Source: Acidimicrobiia bacterium (GTDB taxonomy: Bacteria > Acidobacteriota > Terriglobia > Bryobacterales > Bryobacteraceae). From it: DNA of 64,000 bases. The position numbers were made by a program, and so were the translations under genes. The notes beneath the pieces are model-generated. The model was not told the DNA's origin, did not search any database, and was given only the letters and a program-made list of their open reading frames with translations. Shown here piece after piece: positions 26,670 to 34,930 of the stretch (position 1 is its first letter; each line of letters opens with the position of its first letter). The stretch is from assembly GCA_016871315.1 (NCBI GenBank), contig VFZE01000021.1, positions 29,728-93,727 of the forward strand, in the 5' to 3' direction.

Positions 26670-26873
26670 TTACGGTTCGAGGTGAATTTCGAAAAACGCG
26701 TCGAGGCTTTTCTCCAGCTGGCCGCGGATCTCCTTCTCGGTCTCCCCTTCGATCAGGTGCATGGTGACGGCGGCCTTCCTGCCATTGGCCAGTTGAATGT
26801 CGGCCTGGCCCACCGCCTCGATATCGTCGGCCGGGAGCAGACGCATGCCGTAGATCAAAGCCAGCTTTGCCAT
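26670..26873 (-). CDS. Small protein of unknown function, 67 residues
   Basis: ATG 26873, stop two bases past the selB stop on the opposite strand. The sequence (MAKLALIYGMRLLPADDIEA, then NGRKAAVTMHLIEGETEKEI) has no signal peptide, membrane segment or cysteine pattern. It is alpha/beta in character with a charged C-terminal helix. Coding looks plausible because the frame is closed neatly between its neighbours and has no better competing frame. I do not recognise a family. Confidence 0.55.
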   Translation of the reverse strand: MAKLALIYGMRLLPADDIEAVGQADIQLANGRKAAVTMHLIEGETEKEIRGQLEKSLDAFFEIHLEP

Positions 26874-26903
26874 GGAGCCAGTATACCCGTGGGCGGCGGA
26901 ATG

Positions 26904-28814
26904 CTAGGCGCCGGCCGATGCGGCCGCTTCATCCAGCAACTCTTCCACTTTCTTCTGAAGCGCGGCGATGCCGAACGGCTTCGACAGAAAAGCGCAGCGC
27001 GCGGGCAGGTTCTCCGGGTCCAGTTCGGCGGCGCCCGTGTAGCCTGAGATGAACAGCACGGGAAGATCGGGCCAAAGCTCGCGTATGGAGCCCGCCAGAT
27101 CGACACCGTTCATCCGCGGCATGACGACATCGGAGATCAGCAGATCCAGAGGATGTTCGGTTTCGCGCGCCGTGTCGAGCGCCTCTTCGCCGCTGGAAGC
27201 TTCCAGTACGCGATAGCCCCGGCGGCTAAGAACCTTGCGGATCAAGCTGCGGATTCCCATTTCGTCGTCGACCAGCAGGACGGTGTGACGGGGCTCCATC
27301 GGCTCTTGTGCCGCACCGGCGCGGGCCGGGAATGTGACGGTGAAGCACGTGCCGGAGCCGTAGCTGCTTTCCACCGAGATCATTCCGCCCATGTCACGGA
27401 TTTCCTGGAATACCGCGGTGAGATTCTGGCGTGGTTTATCTCCCTCGAGTGAGGGCTCAAAGACCACAGCCAGTTCGTTTGGATGAATGGCCATCCCCGT
27501 ATCGGCGACATGGATGGAAACGGCGGCGCCCGCGGGCGGAACGGCGTCGAGGCCGGCCTTCGAGCTTGCGATGACTCCTGCCCGGCTGCGCAGGCTGATC
27601 TGGCCGCCTTTTCTTAGGCTTTCGACCCGGCGCGAGCAGAGTGTTTTCAGGACCGACGCGAGAACTTTGGCGTCGGCTTGAATGCTCATCTCCGGCGCTT
27701 GCAGGTCCAGTTCCAGCTGCACGGAGGACGGCAAGGTGGTCCGGATCTCCGCGCCGAGTGAGGCGAGGAACGCATCAAGAGCGAGCAGCCGCGGCGGCTG
27801 CGTAGCGGCCTGCGTGGGCGCAAGCACGGCGAGTTGCGAAGCGAGGGCGGAAAGCCGGTCGCCCGCCGCGAGGATCTCCTGCACATTGGAACGCAGCGGA
27901 TCGTCGGAAGCCAGGCCATGCAGAAGCTCTTCCCCGTAGCCGCCCAAAATCATGAGCAGGTTGTTGCAATCATGAACGACGCGCCCGGCAACGCGGGAGA
28001 GCGCATCCAGGCGCGCCGCGTGCATGAGAAACTCATCCTGGCGGCGTGACTCCGTGACGTCGACCGTGATTCCGTGCAGCCGTAGTACGGGATCCGGTTC
28101 CCCGTGAACCAGGAGAACTTGGTCGCGGAGCCAGCGCGTGCGGCCATCGGCGCCAGCGCCGCGATACTCGAAAGCGCCGACAGGCCCGCCGGCAATGGCC
28201 GTCTCATAGAAAGCGCGAACCGAGGCCAGATCGGCCTCCATCACGCGCGCGGAAAGAAAGTCAGCTCCTTGTTTCCAATGCTCGGCGGGCAGTTGGAGCG
28301 GCTCCACGGCCGCTTCGTTCACCTCGAGAAAACGCATGGCCACCGGATCCAGCTCCCAGCTGATGCCCGGATAGGGTTTCCCGAGGAGTGGCGCCGGTTG
28401 CTGCTCCAACTCCACTTCCGCCAGCAGTACCAGTTCCGGCTCCGCTTGCAAGTCCCAATCGCGCATCGGCTGCAGCGTATAGCGGACGGGGAGGGACCCG
28501 CTAGCCGTGGCGACGGCGGAGACCATGGCCGCGTGAGGCAGGCCGCTGGACCAGACCTGTTCCGCGACTTCGGCGAGCCTCTCAATTCCCGTCAGCTGCG
28601 GGAGTGGCGGGGTTTGCTGCAAGTCGACCGGCAAGGAAAAGAGGCGGCGGAAAGCGCGATTGGCCGAGCTCAGCTGGAGCTCCTTGTCCAGTGTCGCTAC
28701 CGGCACGGGGAGGTTCGTGAGAATCTCCTGGTAGTAGCGGCGCTCGGCTTCCACGAGCGAAAGGAGGCGCGAGACTTCCTTCGCTCTCCAAAGCTCCTGG
28801 TCTGCGCGCTCCAT
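26904..28814 (-). CDS. Hybrid PAS sensor histidine kinase/response regulator with eroded ATP-binding motifs
   Basis: 636 residues, soluble. After an N-terminal coiled coil come two PAS domains (LTNLPVPVATLDKELQLSSA near residue 32; SWELDPVAMRFLEVNEAAV near 150, with RWLRDQVLLVHGEPDPV and GITVDVTESRRQDEF). The phospho-acceptor helix is GRVVHDCNNLLMILGGYGEE. In the ATPase domain the N-box asparagine is not found (TLCSRRVESLRKGG) and the G1 box is DTGMAI instead of DxGxGI, though GSGTCF remains. A receiver domain ends the protein (LLVDDEMGIRSL, DVVMPRMNG, SKPFG), with the acceptor aspartate and lysine present. Kinase activity may be weak or lost. No paired regulator is adjacent. Confidence 0.87.
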   Translation of the reverse strand: MERADQELWRAKEVSRLLSLVEAERRYYQEILTNLPVPVATLDKELQLSSANRAFRRLFSLPVDLQQTPPLPQLTGIERLAEVAEQVWSSGLPHAAMVSAVATASGSLPVRYTLQPMRDWDLQAEPELVLLAEVELEQQPAPLLGKPYPGISWELDPVAMRFLEVNEAAVEPLQLPAEHWKQGADFLSARVMEADLASVRAFYETAIAGGPVGAFEYRGAGADGRTRWLRDQVLLVHGEPDPVLRLHGITVDVTESRRQDEFLMHAARLDALSRVAGRVVHDCNNLLMILGGYGEELLHGLASDDPLRSNVQEILAAGDRLSALASQLAVLAPTQAATQPPRLLALDAFLASLGAEIRTTLPSSVQLELDLQAPEMSIQADAKVLASVLKTLCSRRVESLRKGGQISLRSRAGVIASSKAGLDAVPPAGAAVSIHVADTGMAIHPNELAVVFEPSLEGDKPRQNLTAVFQEIRDMGGMISVESSYGSGTCFTVTFPARAGAAQEPMEPRHTVLLVDDEMGIRSLIRKVLSRRGYRVLEASSGEEALDTARETEHPLDLLISDVVMPRMNGVDLAGSIRELWPDLPVLFISGYTGAAELDPENLPARCAFLSKPFGIAALQKKVEELLDEAAASAGA

Positions 28815-28864
28815 CGATAGGTGTCCTTAGACCAGTGTTGCTGGTTTGCCGTGGAGGGAACAAG

Positions 28865-28902
28865 GGTACTTTGTACCAGAATGGTTGCAGTACCAGGTAC
28901 TG
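28865..28902. promoter_or_regulatory. Two GTAC-cored palindromes upstream of the histidine kinase
   Basis: GGTAC-TTT-GTACC at 28865-28877 and CAGTACC-A-GGTACTG at 28888-28902 are both perfect inverted repeats sharing a GTACC/GGTAC core, with centres about 24 bp apart. They lie in the 98-bp gap in front of the kinase gene (start 28814). This arrangement is typical of operator pairs; the binding protein is unknown. Confidence 0.5.
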
Positions 28903-28912
28903 GTACTCGGCC

Positions 28913-29371
28913 CTATTTCTGCTCGGCCAGCGAGCGGTCGGCGAGGTCGCCGAGGATCGGCAGGCGGTAGTCTTCATTCTGGCTAGTCTTGACCAGCATG
29001 AAGATCCAGATGGCGAAGATGACCATCTTAAAGAGGCTCTCCATGCTGACGCGAAGAAAGGTTCTCGTATCGAACCAGAAGAAGGGCATAAAGCCCCAGT
29101 CGATGATCAGCCAGACAACGAAAAGGTAAAGACCCTGGAAGGCATGGAAACGTGTGGCGCGCTCATTGCGGAAACGCTGGGCAGCGAGCACGACCACGCA
29201 GGGTATCCATCCGACAACAGGAATGTAACAGAGCAGCGAAGCAGTGCGGGGACTGATGTTGGATAAGAAGTCCGAAGGCTTGCCCGAGGCGGCGTCCTGA
29301 CGTGTGCCACAGAAGGCGCAGAACTGATCGCTTCTGGCTACTTCATGGCCGCACTGAGTGCAAAAAGGCAT
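28913..29371 (-). CDS. Zinc-ribbon membrane protein (DUF4870-like)
   Basis: 152 residues from ATG 29371; the frame runs further upstream but that part overlaps the MBL-fold gene. The N-terminus is a zinc ribbon, CTQCGHEVARSDQFCAFCG. Two to three hydrophobic segments follow (LLCYIPVVGWIPCVVVLAA, FQGLYLFVVWLIIDWGFM, MESLFKMVIFAIWIFMLV), with FRNERATRFHAFQGLYLF between them. That order, with RFHAFQ, is the mark of the small DUF4870-type inner-membrane family. Function unknown. Confidence 0.8.
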   Translation of the reverse strand: MPFCTQCGHEVARSDQFCAFCGTRQDAASGKPSDFLSNISPRTASLLCYIPVVGWIPCVVVLAAQRFRNERATRFHAFQGLYLFVVWLIIDWGFMPFFWFDTRTFLRVSMESLFKMVIFAIWIFMLVKTSQNEDYRLPILGDLADRSLAEQK

Positions 29372-29446
29372 TAGGAAGCTTTCCAGTATAGGATACGCGG
29401 GGTGGCCGATGTTTGTTCCTCGGGCGTCCGTGATAGGATTCCACTC

Positions 29447-30454
29447 ATGACCAGGAGATTGATCATTGGCACGATGCTCGCATGGGCGTTCATGGCGGGG
29501 GCGACGCTCGACATACACTTCATCGACGTGGAAGGCGGACAGGCGACGCTGATTGTTACGCCGGCAAAGGAGTCGCTGCTGGTGGATGCGGGCTGGCCGG
29601 GCTTTGAAGGCCGGGATGCGGGGAGAATCGTCGCGGCGGCAAAGAAGGCAGGGCTGGCGAGAATCGACTACCTGATGGTGACGCACTACCATCGGGATCA
29701 CGTCGGCGGCGTGGAGCAGCTGGCCGGACAGTTTCCGATCGGAACATACGTCGATCACGGGCCGAATCGCGAAACGGGGAAGGCGCCGGATGAGCTGTGG
29801 GCTTCATATGAGAAGGCGTTCGCCAAGGGGAAGCGGCTCATCGTGAAGCCCGGCGACAAGATTCCATTGAAGGGCGTGCCGGTGACCGTGGTGACGGCCG
29901 ATGGCGAGCACATCGCGAAGAGCATGCCGGGCGGCGGAGCACAGAATCCGCTCTGCGCGGCGGAATCGCAAAAAGCGGCGGATCCGGGAGAAAATGCACG
30001 GTCAACGGGGATTCTGGTCCAGATGGGCGATTTCCGGTTTCTCGATATCGGCGACCTGACCTGGAACAAGGAGTTGGAGCTGGTCTGCCCGGTGAACCGT
30101 ATCGGCGCCGTGGACGTCTACCTGACGACTCATCACGGGATGGACACTTCCGGTCCGGCGGCGATCGTGCATGCGCTACGGCCGCGCGTGGCGATCATGA
30201 ATAACGGCGCGCGAAAAGGCGGTGCGGCGCCGGCCTGGCAGATTGTGAAGAACTCGCCCGGGCTGGAAGATCTGTGGCAGGTTCACTTTGCGGTAGCCGG
30301 CGGGGATGCGAACAACGTGACCAAGGACCAGATCGCGAACCTGGAGGAACAGTGCCAGGGTCACGGGCTAAGCATTTCCGCCAGCCAGAACGGCGAGTTC
30401 ACGGTCACCAATCATCGCAACGGCGCGAGCAAGACTTACCGCAAGAAGAAGTGA
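29447..30454 (+). CDS. Secreted MBL-fold hydrolase (ComEC C-terminal-like)
   Basis: 335 residues from ATG 29447 with a signal peptide (LIIGTMLAWAFMAGAT). LDIHFIDVEGGQATLIVTP is the opening of the ComEC/Rec2-type metallo-beta-lactamase branch. The metal motif is THYHRDHVGG (HxHxDH), with later ligands in ARSTGILVQMGDFRFLDIGD and LTTHHGMDTSG. It stands alone between the zinc-ribbon gene (divergent) and the SBBP gene (convergent), without the ComEC membrane channel, so a periplasmic hydrolase is more likely than a DNA-uptake role. Confidence 0.83.
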   Translation: MTRRLIIGTMLAWAFMAGATLDIHFIDVEGGQATLIVTPAKESLLVDAGWPGFEGRDAGRIVAAAKKAGLARIDYLMVTHYHRDHVGGVEQLAGQFPIGTYVDHGPNRETGKAPDELWASYEKAFAKGKRLIVKPGDKIPLKGVPVTVVTADGEHIAKSMPGGGAQNPLCAAESQKAADPGENARSTGILVQMGDFRFLDIGDLTWNKELELVCPVNRIGAVDVYLTTHHGMDTSGPAAIVHALRPRVAIMNNGARKGGAAPAWQIVKNSPGLEDLWQVHFAVAGGDANNVTKDQIANLEEQCQGHGLSISASQNGEFTVTNHRNGASKTYRKKK

Positions 30455-30464
30455 GTGCGCGCGG

Positions 30465-32543
30465 CTATTGGCCGGCTCCGCCGATCTTTGTGACGAAGCT
30501 GTCGATCCCGGCCGACAGGTTCGGCTGCAGGGGCGACTGCAAGGGAAAGTTGATGGAATTGGTGAGGCCGACCATATACAAATCCCCTGTCGATTGGTAG
30601 GCGATGCCAAGCGGGACATCCGTGCCACTGCCGCCCACATAGGAGCTCATGTTGAGCGAGGCGCCCGAAACATCGACGCGGACGAAGAAGGCGTCGTAGA
30701 CTCCACCGAAGGTGGACTGTACCCCGTTAATCACCGGGAAATTGTTCGAGGCGGTGTAGCCCCCGACATGGGCGCGGCGGGCGCTATCGACGCGGATCGC
30801 GGTGCCGATATCGATTCCACGTCCTCCGAGATAAGAGGTGTACTGGCGAACTCCGCCCACATCGTACTTGGCGACAAAGGCGTCGCGGCCACCCCCACCG
30901 GGTGCGGTTTGGAACGCCAACAGCAGCGGCAGGTTTGTGGAGGCCGTCACGCCGGTGACGTAGGAGTTATTAAAGGCGTCCACAGCGATCGCTTGAGCGC
31001 ATTCCGGCGTCGTGGAGCTGCCTCCGTTCCCACCGATGTAGGTGCTGTACACCAAGGCATTGGCATCGCCATTGAACCGCACGACGAAGCCATCCATGCC
31101 TCCCCCATTGGAGGCCTGCGCCGGGTTGCGGGTGGGAAAATTCGTGGAGGTGGTGCAGCCGACGATGTATGGAGTCAGGGAAGCAGAAATCGCGATGCCC
31201 ACCCCCCGGTCGTCCCCGTTACCGCCGATGTAGGTGCTGTAGGAAAGGGCGCCGCTCATGTTCAGCTTGAAACTGAATGCGTCCCGCAGCCCGGACTTTG
31301 CCGATTGATACGGGAATCGCAATGTGAAGTTAGTGGAGTCGGTTTCCCCCACGACGTAGGGCTGGCCGAACTGGTCTACAGCCACTCCGTTAGCCGTATC
31401 GTTCCCGCTCCCGCCGAAATAGGTGCTGTATGCGATCGCGGAACCGGCCGCGTTCAGCTTCGTCACAAACGCGTCACGCCCGCCCCTACGGACTGTCTGC
31501 ACCGCGCTGACGACCGGGAAATCGTTGGAAGTAGTGTAGCCCACCACATACGCATTTCCGCTTGGGTCAATGTCCATTCCATAGGCCCGGTCGTCACTGG
31601 ATCCTCCAAGAAATGTCGCGTAGAGCAAGCCTGTCCCAAGCGAGTTGAACTTCATGACGAAGGCGTCCACCGATCCGGCAAAGGACCGTACCGGCGACGC
31701 GGTGGGATGATCGACGGATTCCGTCCATCCGGCCAGGTAGAGGTTTCCGGAGCTGTCCACCGCCGCTGCGGTGGCGTTTTCCGTGCGGCTCCCGCCGGCG
31801 TAGGTGCTGTAGGAAATCACCGGATCTATCCACAGCGGCCTGGACCGGTCATAGGCGCCGACCTCGAAGCCGATCTCTCCGCCCGGCCTCAATTCAAACC
31901 GGCCCGGGATCGCCATCCGGCTGCCTCCCGTCACCTGATACAATTCCGGCGGAAGCTCGCGCAATTCTCCTCCCGGAGCCAGCACCACCAGCGAGCCGTC
32001 CTCGGCGATGCTCAGCTTATCGATTCCCCAGTAGCGCATGTGAATCTGCTTCGGATCGGCCCCTGGGGCGACGATGAAATCCGACTTCAAGCTGCGCCCA
32101 TTGGCGCCGTACACCATGTCGATACCCGGGTAAAGGTCGCGGTAGCGCACCTCCTTATACAAGGGAACATTCCGCACCCACGTGGAGGAGTCCTTGCCCA
32201 GCAGGAAATTCGCAGTCCCCTCCATCGGCTGATGTCCTTCCGGCATGGCGCCGGCATTGGCGCCGGGAAACTCCAGCGTGATCAGGTGACCCTTCCGGTG
32301 GAAGACGATCTTGCCGGTTTCGAGCGATGCCGCTACCTCCGGTGTCTGCACGAGGAAACGCGTAGCTGCTTCCACCTGACCGACATTCTTCATATAGAAG
32401 ACAGGAATGGCACGTGGAGGTCCCTGAACTGCCTCGGAACCGGCCCCTCTCTGTGGAACGGCCAGCAGCAATCCGGCCGCGATTGCCAGAACTCCCGTTA
32501 CCATCCACACCGCTCGTGCGCGCCATCGCACAGTTACTTCCAT
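30465..32543 (-). CDS. Secreted SBBP-repeat (beta-propeller) protein
   Basis: 692 residues from ATG 32543; an AAGGAG ribosome site seven nt upstream decides this against a longer frame to 32723. A signal anchor (VWMVTGVLAIAAGLLLAVP) leads into the N-terminal domain usual in SBBP proteins (FYMKNVGQVEAATRFLVQ, VRYRDLYPGIDMVYGANGRS). From about residue 240 to the end there are roughly eight repeats, each with a YSTY(I/F)GG core (YSTYAGGSRTENATAAAVD, YSTYIGGNGDDRGVGIAI) and a DGFV/DAFV motif. Likely a cell-surface or extracellular protein. No sorting signal at the C-terminus was recognised. Confidence 0.88.
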   Translation of the reverse strand: MEVTVRWRARAVWMVTGVLAIAAGLLLAVPQRGAGSEAVQGPPRAIPVFYMKNVGQVEAATRFLVQTPEVAASLETGKIVFHRKGHLITLEFPGANAGAMPEGHQPMEGTANFLLGKDSSTWVRNVPLYKEVRYRDLYPGIDMVYGANGRSLKSDFIVAPGADPKQIHMRYWGIDKLSIAEDGSLVVLAPGGELRELPPELYQVTGGSRMAIPGRFELRPGGEIGFEVGAYDRSRPLWIDPVISYSTYAGGSRTENATAAAVDSSGNLYLAGWTESVDHPTASPVRSFAGSVDAFVMKFNSLGTGLLYATFLGGSSDDRAYGMDIDPSGNAYVVGYTTSNDFPVVSAVQTVRRGGRDAFVTKLNAAGSAIAYSTYFGGSGNDTANGVAVDQFGQPYVVGETDSTNFTLRFPYQSAKSGLRDAFSFKLNMSGALSYSTYIGGNGDDRGVGIAISASLTPYIVGCTTSTNFPTRNPAQASNGGGMDGFVVRFNGDANALVYSTYIGGNGGSSTTPECAQAIAVDAFNNSYVTGVTASTNLPLLLAFQTAPGGGGRDAFVAKYDVGGVRQYTSYLGGRGIDIGTAIRVDSARRAHVGGYTASNNFPVINGVQSTFGGVYDAFFVRVDVSGASLNMSSYVGGSGTDVPLGIAYQSTGDLYMVGLTNSINFPLQSPLQPNLSAGIDSFVTKIGGAGQ

Positions 32544-32550
32544 TGACGAT

Positions 32551-32556
32551 CTCCTT
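32551..32556 (-). promoter_or_regulatory. Ribosome-binding site deciding the SBBP start
   Basis: AAGGAG on the minus strand seven nt before ATG 32543. The remaining gap to 32758 (about 200 bp) is the divergent promoter region for this gene and the membrane protein to its right; I see no strong paired -35/-10 there. Confidence 0.65.
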
Positions 32557-32758
32557 AGTTCTGTTTGCTGAAACGGCCTGTGGCGCGAACGGCTCTGGCC
32601 TGGCGCAGGACAACGCCTATTCTCTCTTTCGACCCGCCGGCCGGAAGGCTTTAGCGTTTCGGCCCCATTGTCTTCTGGTGGCCGTTGAATCGTAAATTCT
32701 CCTGCGTTATCATCGGGATTCACTAGCCCGCAGCCGCTGTTTTCCCGGACTCCACAAG

Positions 32759-34474
32759 TTGAATCCTGCCAACAACCTCACTGATGCAAATCGCGCCCGC
32801 CAGGCGTGGCTTGTCGCGTCTATCCTGGCGTTACTACTCCTTGCCCAGGGGTTTTATGCGGTTCACTTGAACAAGCTCTACTACCAAAGCTTCGGCCCGT
32901 TCTACGACTCCGTTGCTTACACCAATCGCATGGCCGATTTCTACAAGGTCAGCCGCGCCGAGGGTTTCCTCGCCACCCTGCCCATGCTCAAGAATGAGAC
33001 CATTGCCCTGGCCTTCATCGAAGTGGCGCTGGTGGCTCCGCTGGTCGATCTCTCGCGCACACTCGGGGTCTGGCTGCAGAGCATCTGGCTCATCGCCCTC
33101 GCGCTATCGGTGTACTACTACCTGCACCGCCATCGCCATGTCGCACCATGGCTAGCCCTTTGTCTGACGTTGCCGCTGGTCAGCTTCCAGGGCATTTATC
33201 ATTTCAACGGCGGCCTCTCCGATTTCCGGATGGACCTCAGCCAGTACATCTTTTTCGGCCTGCTCACCGTCTGGTACCTGGTCACCTACGAAACAGATTC
33301 GCTGGCGCCGTGGCTATTGGCCGGCATCTTCGGCACGCTCGGCTGCTTTGCCCGCTCGACTATTCCGGTGCACTTTGTGCTTGCCATCGGACCGCTGGCC
33401 GCCTGGAGGCTGATCAGGCCCGGCACGATGACACGCGCGCGCCTGCTGGCCGGAATCGCTTGCATGGCGGGACTGCCGGCTCTGCTGGCCGGTTCGTTCT
33501 TCCTCTACAACTTCGCGCGGCTGTACGAGTACTACGTGCAAATCAACCTCGACGCCAACGCCAATCTGCCGCTGCGGACATCGGTGACGCACTTCTACCT
33601 TGTCGCGGGGCGCGCCGGCAAATACACCATCGAGGCGGCGCTCGTCTGCTGCCTGGTGCTGCTGCGCGCCTACGCGCCACGGTTCGGCTCTCTGGCTTCG
33701 TGGGTACGCGGGCTGGACTGGAAGATGCTCTACATCGGAATCGTGCCTGCTCTCTTTCTGGTTCTGCGCGGAGCCGGGCTGAACCCGTTTGTCTCGATGC
33801 CGTCGCTGTTCGGCCTGATCCTGTTTGCCGTGGCGCCGGTGAAGGGTTCGCTCGCTTTTCCAGGAAAAGGCAAGAAGCTTGTTGCCGCCGGGCTGTTGGT
33901 GACCGCCTGCCTGGTGAACGCCTGGACCGGCGTGGCCGCCCACGCGCCAGTGCAGGAAGCCTCGCGCATGGACACGCTGAAACAGATCATCCATCTGATT
34001 CAGGAAAATGCAGCGCGGCACGACAAGCGCGAAGTCTACTACGCAACCCTCTATGTCGGCGCGCTGCACTTTGACGCATTCCGCAACGTGCTCATCTATG
34101 AGTTCGGCGGAGCGCCGGGCGCGGAGATGACCATGACCTCCGACGCGAACGGGTTGGTTTTCCGCAGCGACCGGGCCGGCGCGCTGGCGATCGTGATTCC
34201 GCGCGACTGGGAAAACCTCCCCGGCGACGGCGACGGGCAAAAAGTCGAATACCTCGCCCGATTCGCCACCGAAGGCCTGGATTACCTGCTGTTTCCCGAC
34301 GAGGCGACGCTCCACTTCGTCGAGAAAGATCTCGGCCACAATCTGTTCAACATGAAGACGAGAGCCTTATGCAGGAAGCTGCTGGAGTCCGGCAATTGGG
34401 AGAAGCTCTCCGGGCCGTTGGTGGTGAACACGACCGAGACTGTTTATCTCTACGTCAACACGGCGCGAAAGTGA
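32759..34474 (+). CDS. Polytopic membrane protein, GT-C-like
   Basis: 571 residues from a TTG at 32759; no ATG or GTG precedes it in frame after the last stop codon, so the start is uncertain. About ten hydrophobic segments fill residues 17-390, for example LVASILALLLLAQGFYAV, ALAFIEVALVAPLVDLS and LLAGIACMAGLPALLAGS. A soluble C-terminal domain of about 170 residues ends in TETVYLYVN. The first loop (YYQSFGPFYDSVAYTNRM) has the acidic and aromatic character of GT-C glycosyltransferases, but I see no decisive catalytic motif. Single gene, divergent from the SBBP gene. Could be a glycosyltransferase or a lipid-linked sugar enzyme. Confidence 0.7.
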   Translation: MNPANNLTDANRARQAWLVASILALLLLAQGFYAVHLNKLYYQSFGPFYDSVAYTNRMADFYKVSRAEGFLATLPMLKNETIALAFIEVALVAPLVDLSRTLGVWLQSIWLIALALSVYYYLHRHRHVAPWLALCLTLPLVSFQGIYHFNGGLSDFRMDLSQYIFFGLLTVWYLVTYETDSLAPWLLAGIFGTLGCFARSTIPVHFVLAIGPLAAWRLIRPGTMTRARLLAGIACMAGLPALLAGSFFLYNFARLYEYYVQINLDANANLPLRTSVTHFYLVAGRAGKYTIEAALVCCLVLLRAYAPRFGSLASWVRGLDWKMLYIGIVPALFLVLRGAGLNPFVSMPSLFGLILFAVAPVKGSLAFPGKGKKLVAAGLLVTACLVNAWTGVAAHAPVQEASRMDTLKQIIHLIQENAARHDKREVYYATLYVGALHFDAFRNVLIYEFGGAPGAEMTMTSDANGLVFRSDRAGALAIVIPRDWENLPGDGDGQKVEYLARFATEGLDYLLFPDEATLHFVEKDLGHNLFNMKTRALCRKLLESGNWEKLSGPLVVNTTETVYLYVNTARK

Positions 34475-34497
34475 ACGCCTCAAGGCGCGCGCTCTCT

Positions 34498-34662
34498 CTA
34501 GTCGAGACGCAGCGCGGCAAGGATGATGTCGGTGGTCCCCGGCTTGTTCGGAAGCTGTGGACCGCGTTGCGCAAGGCCGCCGCCGAAGCTGGCGCCGGTG
34601 GTGTAGAGCATGCCGTTACCGATGGAGAGCCCTTCCAGAAGATCGCGCCCGGGCCTGCGGCT
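34498..34662 (-). pseudogene. C-terminal fragment of an unidentified gene
   Basis: The minus frame reads RDLLEGLSIGNGMLYTTGAS followed by GPQLPNKPGTTDIILAALRLD and a stop at 34498. This looks like the tail of a secreted beta-rich protein, but there is no start and the frame collides at about 34650-34660 with the HigB fragment on the other strand. I take it as debris. Family not recognised. Confidence 0.4.
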
Positions 34663-34783
34663 GGAGAAACTCGTGGGAGACCGTGCAGGACAGTACAGCA
34701 TCCGAATCAATGATCAGTACAGGATATGCTTCCGATGGAATGACGGAGACGCCGAGAATGTGGAGATCGTGGATTATCACTAA
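34649..34783 (+). pseudogene. HigB-type toxin, C-terminal fragment
   Basis: In one plus frame PGLRLEKLVGDRAGQYSIRI, then NDQYRICFRWND and the end VEIVDYH with TAA at 34781-34783. DRAGQYSIRINDQYRICF and VEIVDYH are the hallmark of the HigB/RelE-like host-inhibition toxin C-terminus. The N-terminal half (about 50 residues) is absent and is replaced by the minus-strand debris. It cannot be a working toxin. Confidence 0.78.
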
Positions 34784-34825
34784 GGAGAGCGGCCATGTGC
34801 GTCTGGAAGACGTTCTGAAACATCG

Positions 34826-34930
34826 GCTGAGTATTGGATGAACCTTCCACTGAAGTTCGACATAGAGGCTGCCGAAGATGCACTTGCGGAGCGATTGGAG
34901 CGTGAGATCACGCCGAGGAGCGCGGCTTAA
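34826..34930 (+). pseudogene. HigA-type antitoxin, C-terminal fragment
   Basis: AEYWMNLPLKFDIEAAEDAL and ERLEREITPRSAA, then TAA at 34928-34930. AEYWMNLQ.. is the characteristic post-helix-turn-helix tail of HigA antitoxins. The DNA-binding part has been deleted: only 42 bp separate this piece from the HigB stop. With the preceding fragment it forms the remains of one higBA module. Its stop codon overlaps the convergent threonine aldolase stop. Confidence 0.75.

Noticed and set aside
29372..29758. N-terminal extension of the zinc-ribbon membrane protein
   Set aside because: Antisense to the MBL-fold gene; the zinc ribbon begins right at ATG 29371.
30500..31850. Periodic sequence that might be a CRISPR or tandem DNA repeat
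   Set aside because: The period of about 150-200 bp is degenerate at the DNA level and follows the YSTYxGG protein repeats of the SBBP gene.
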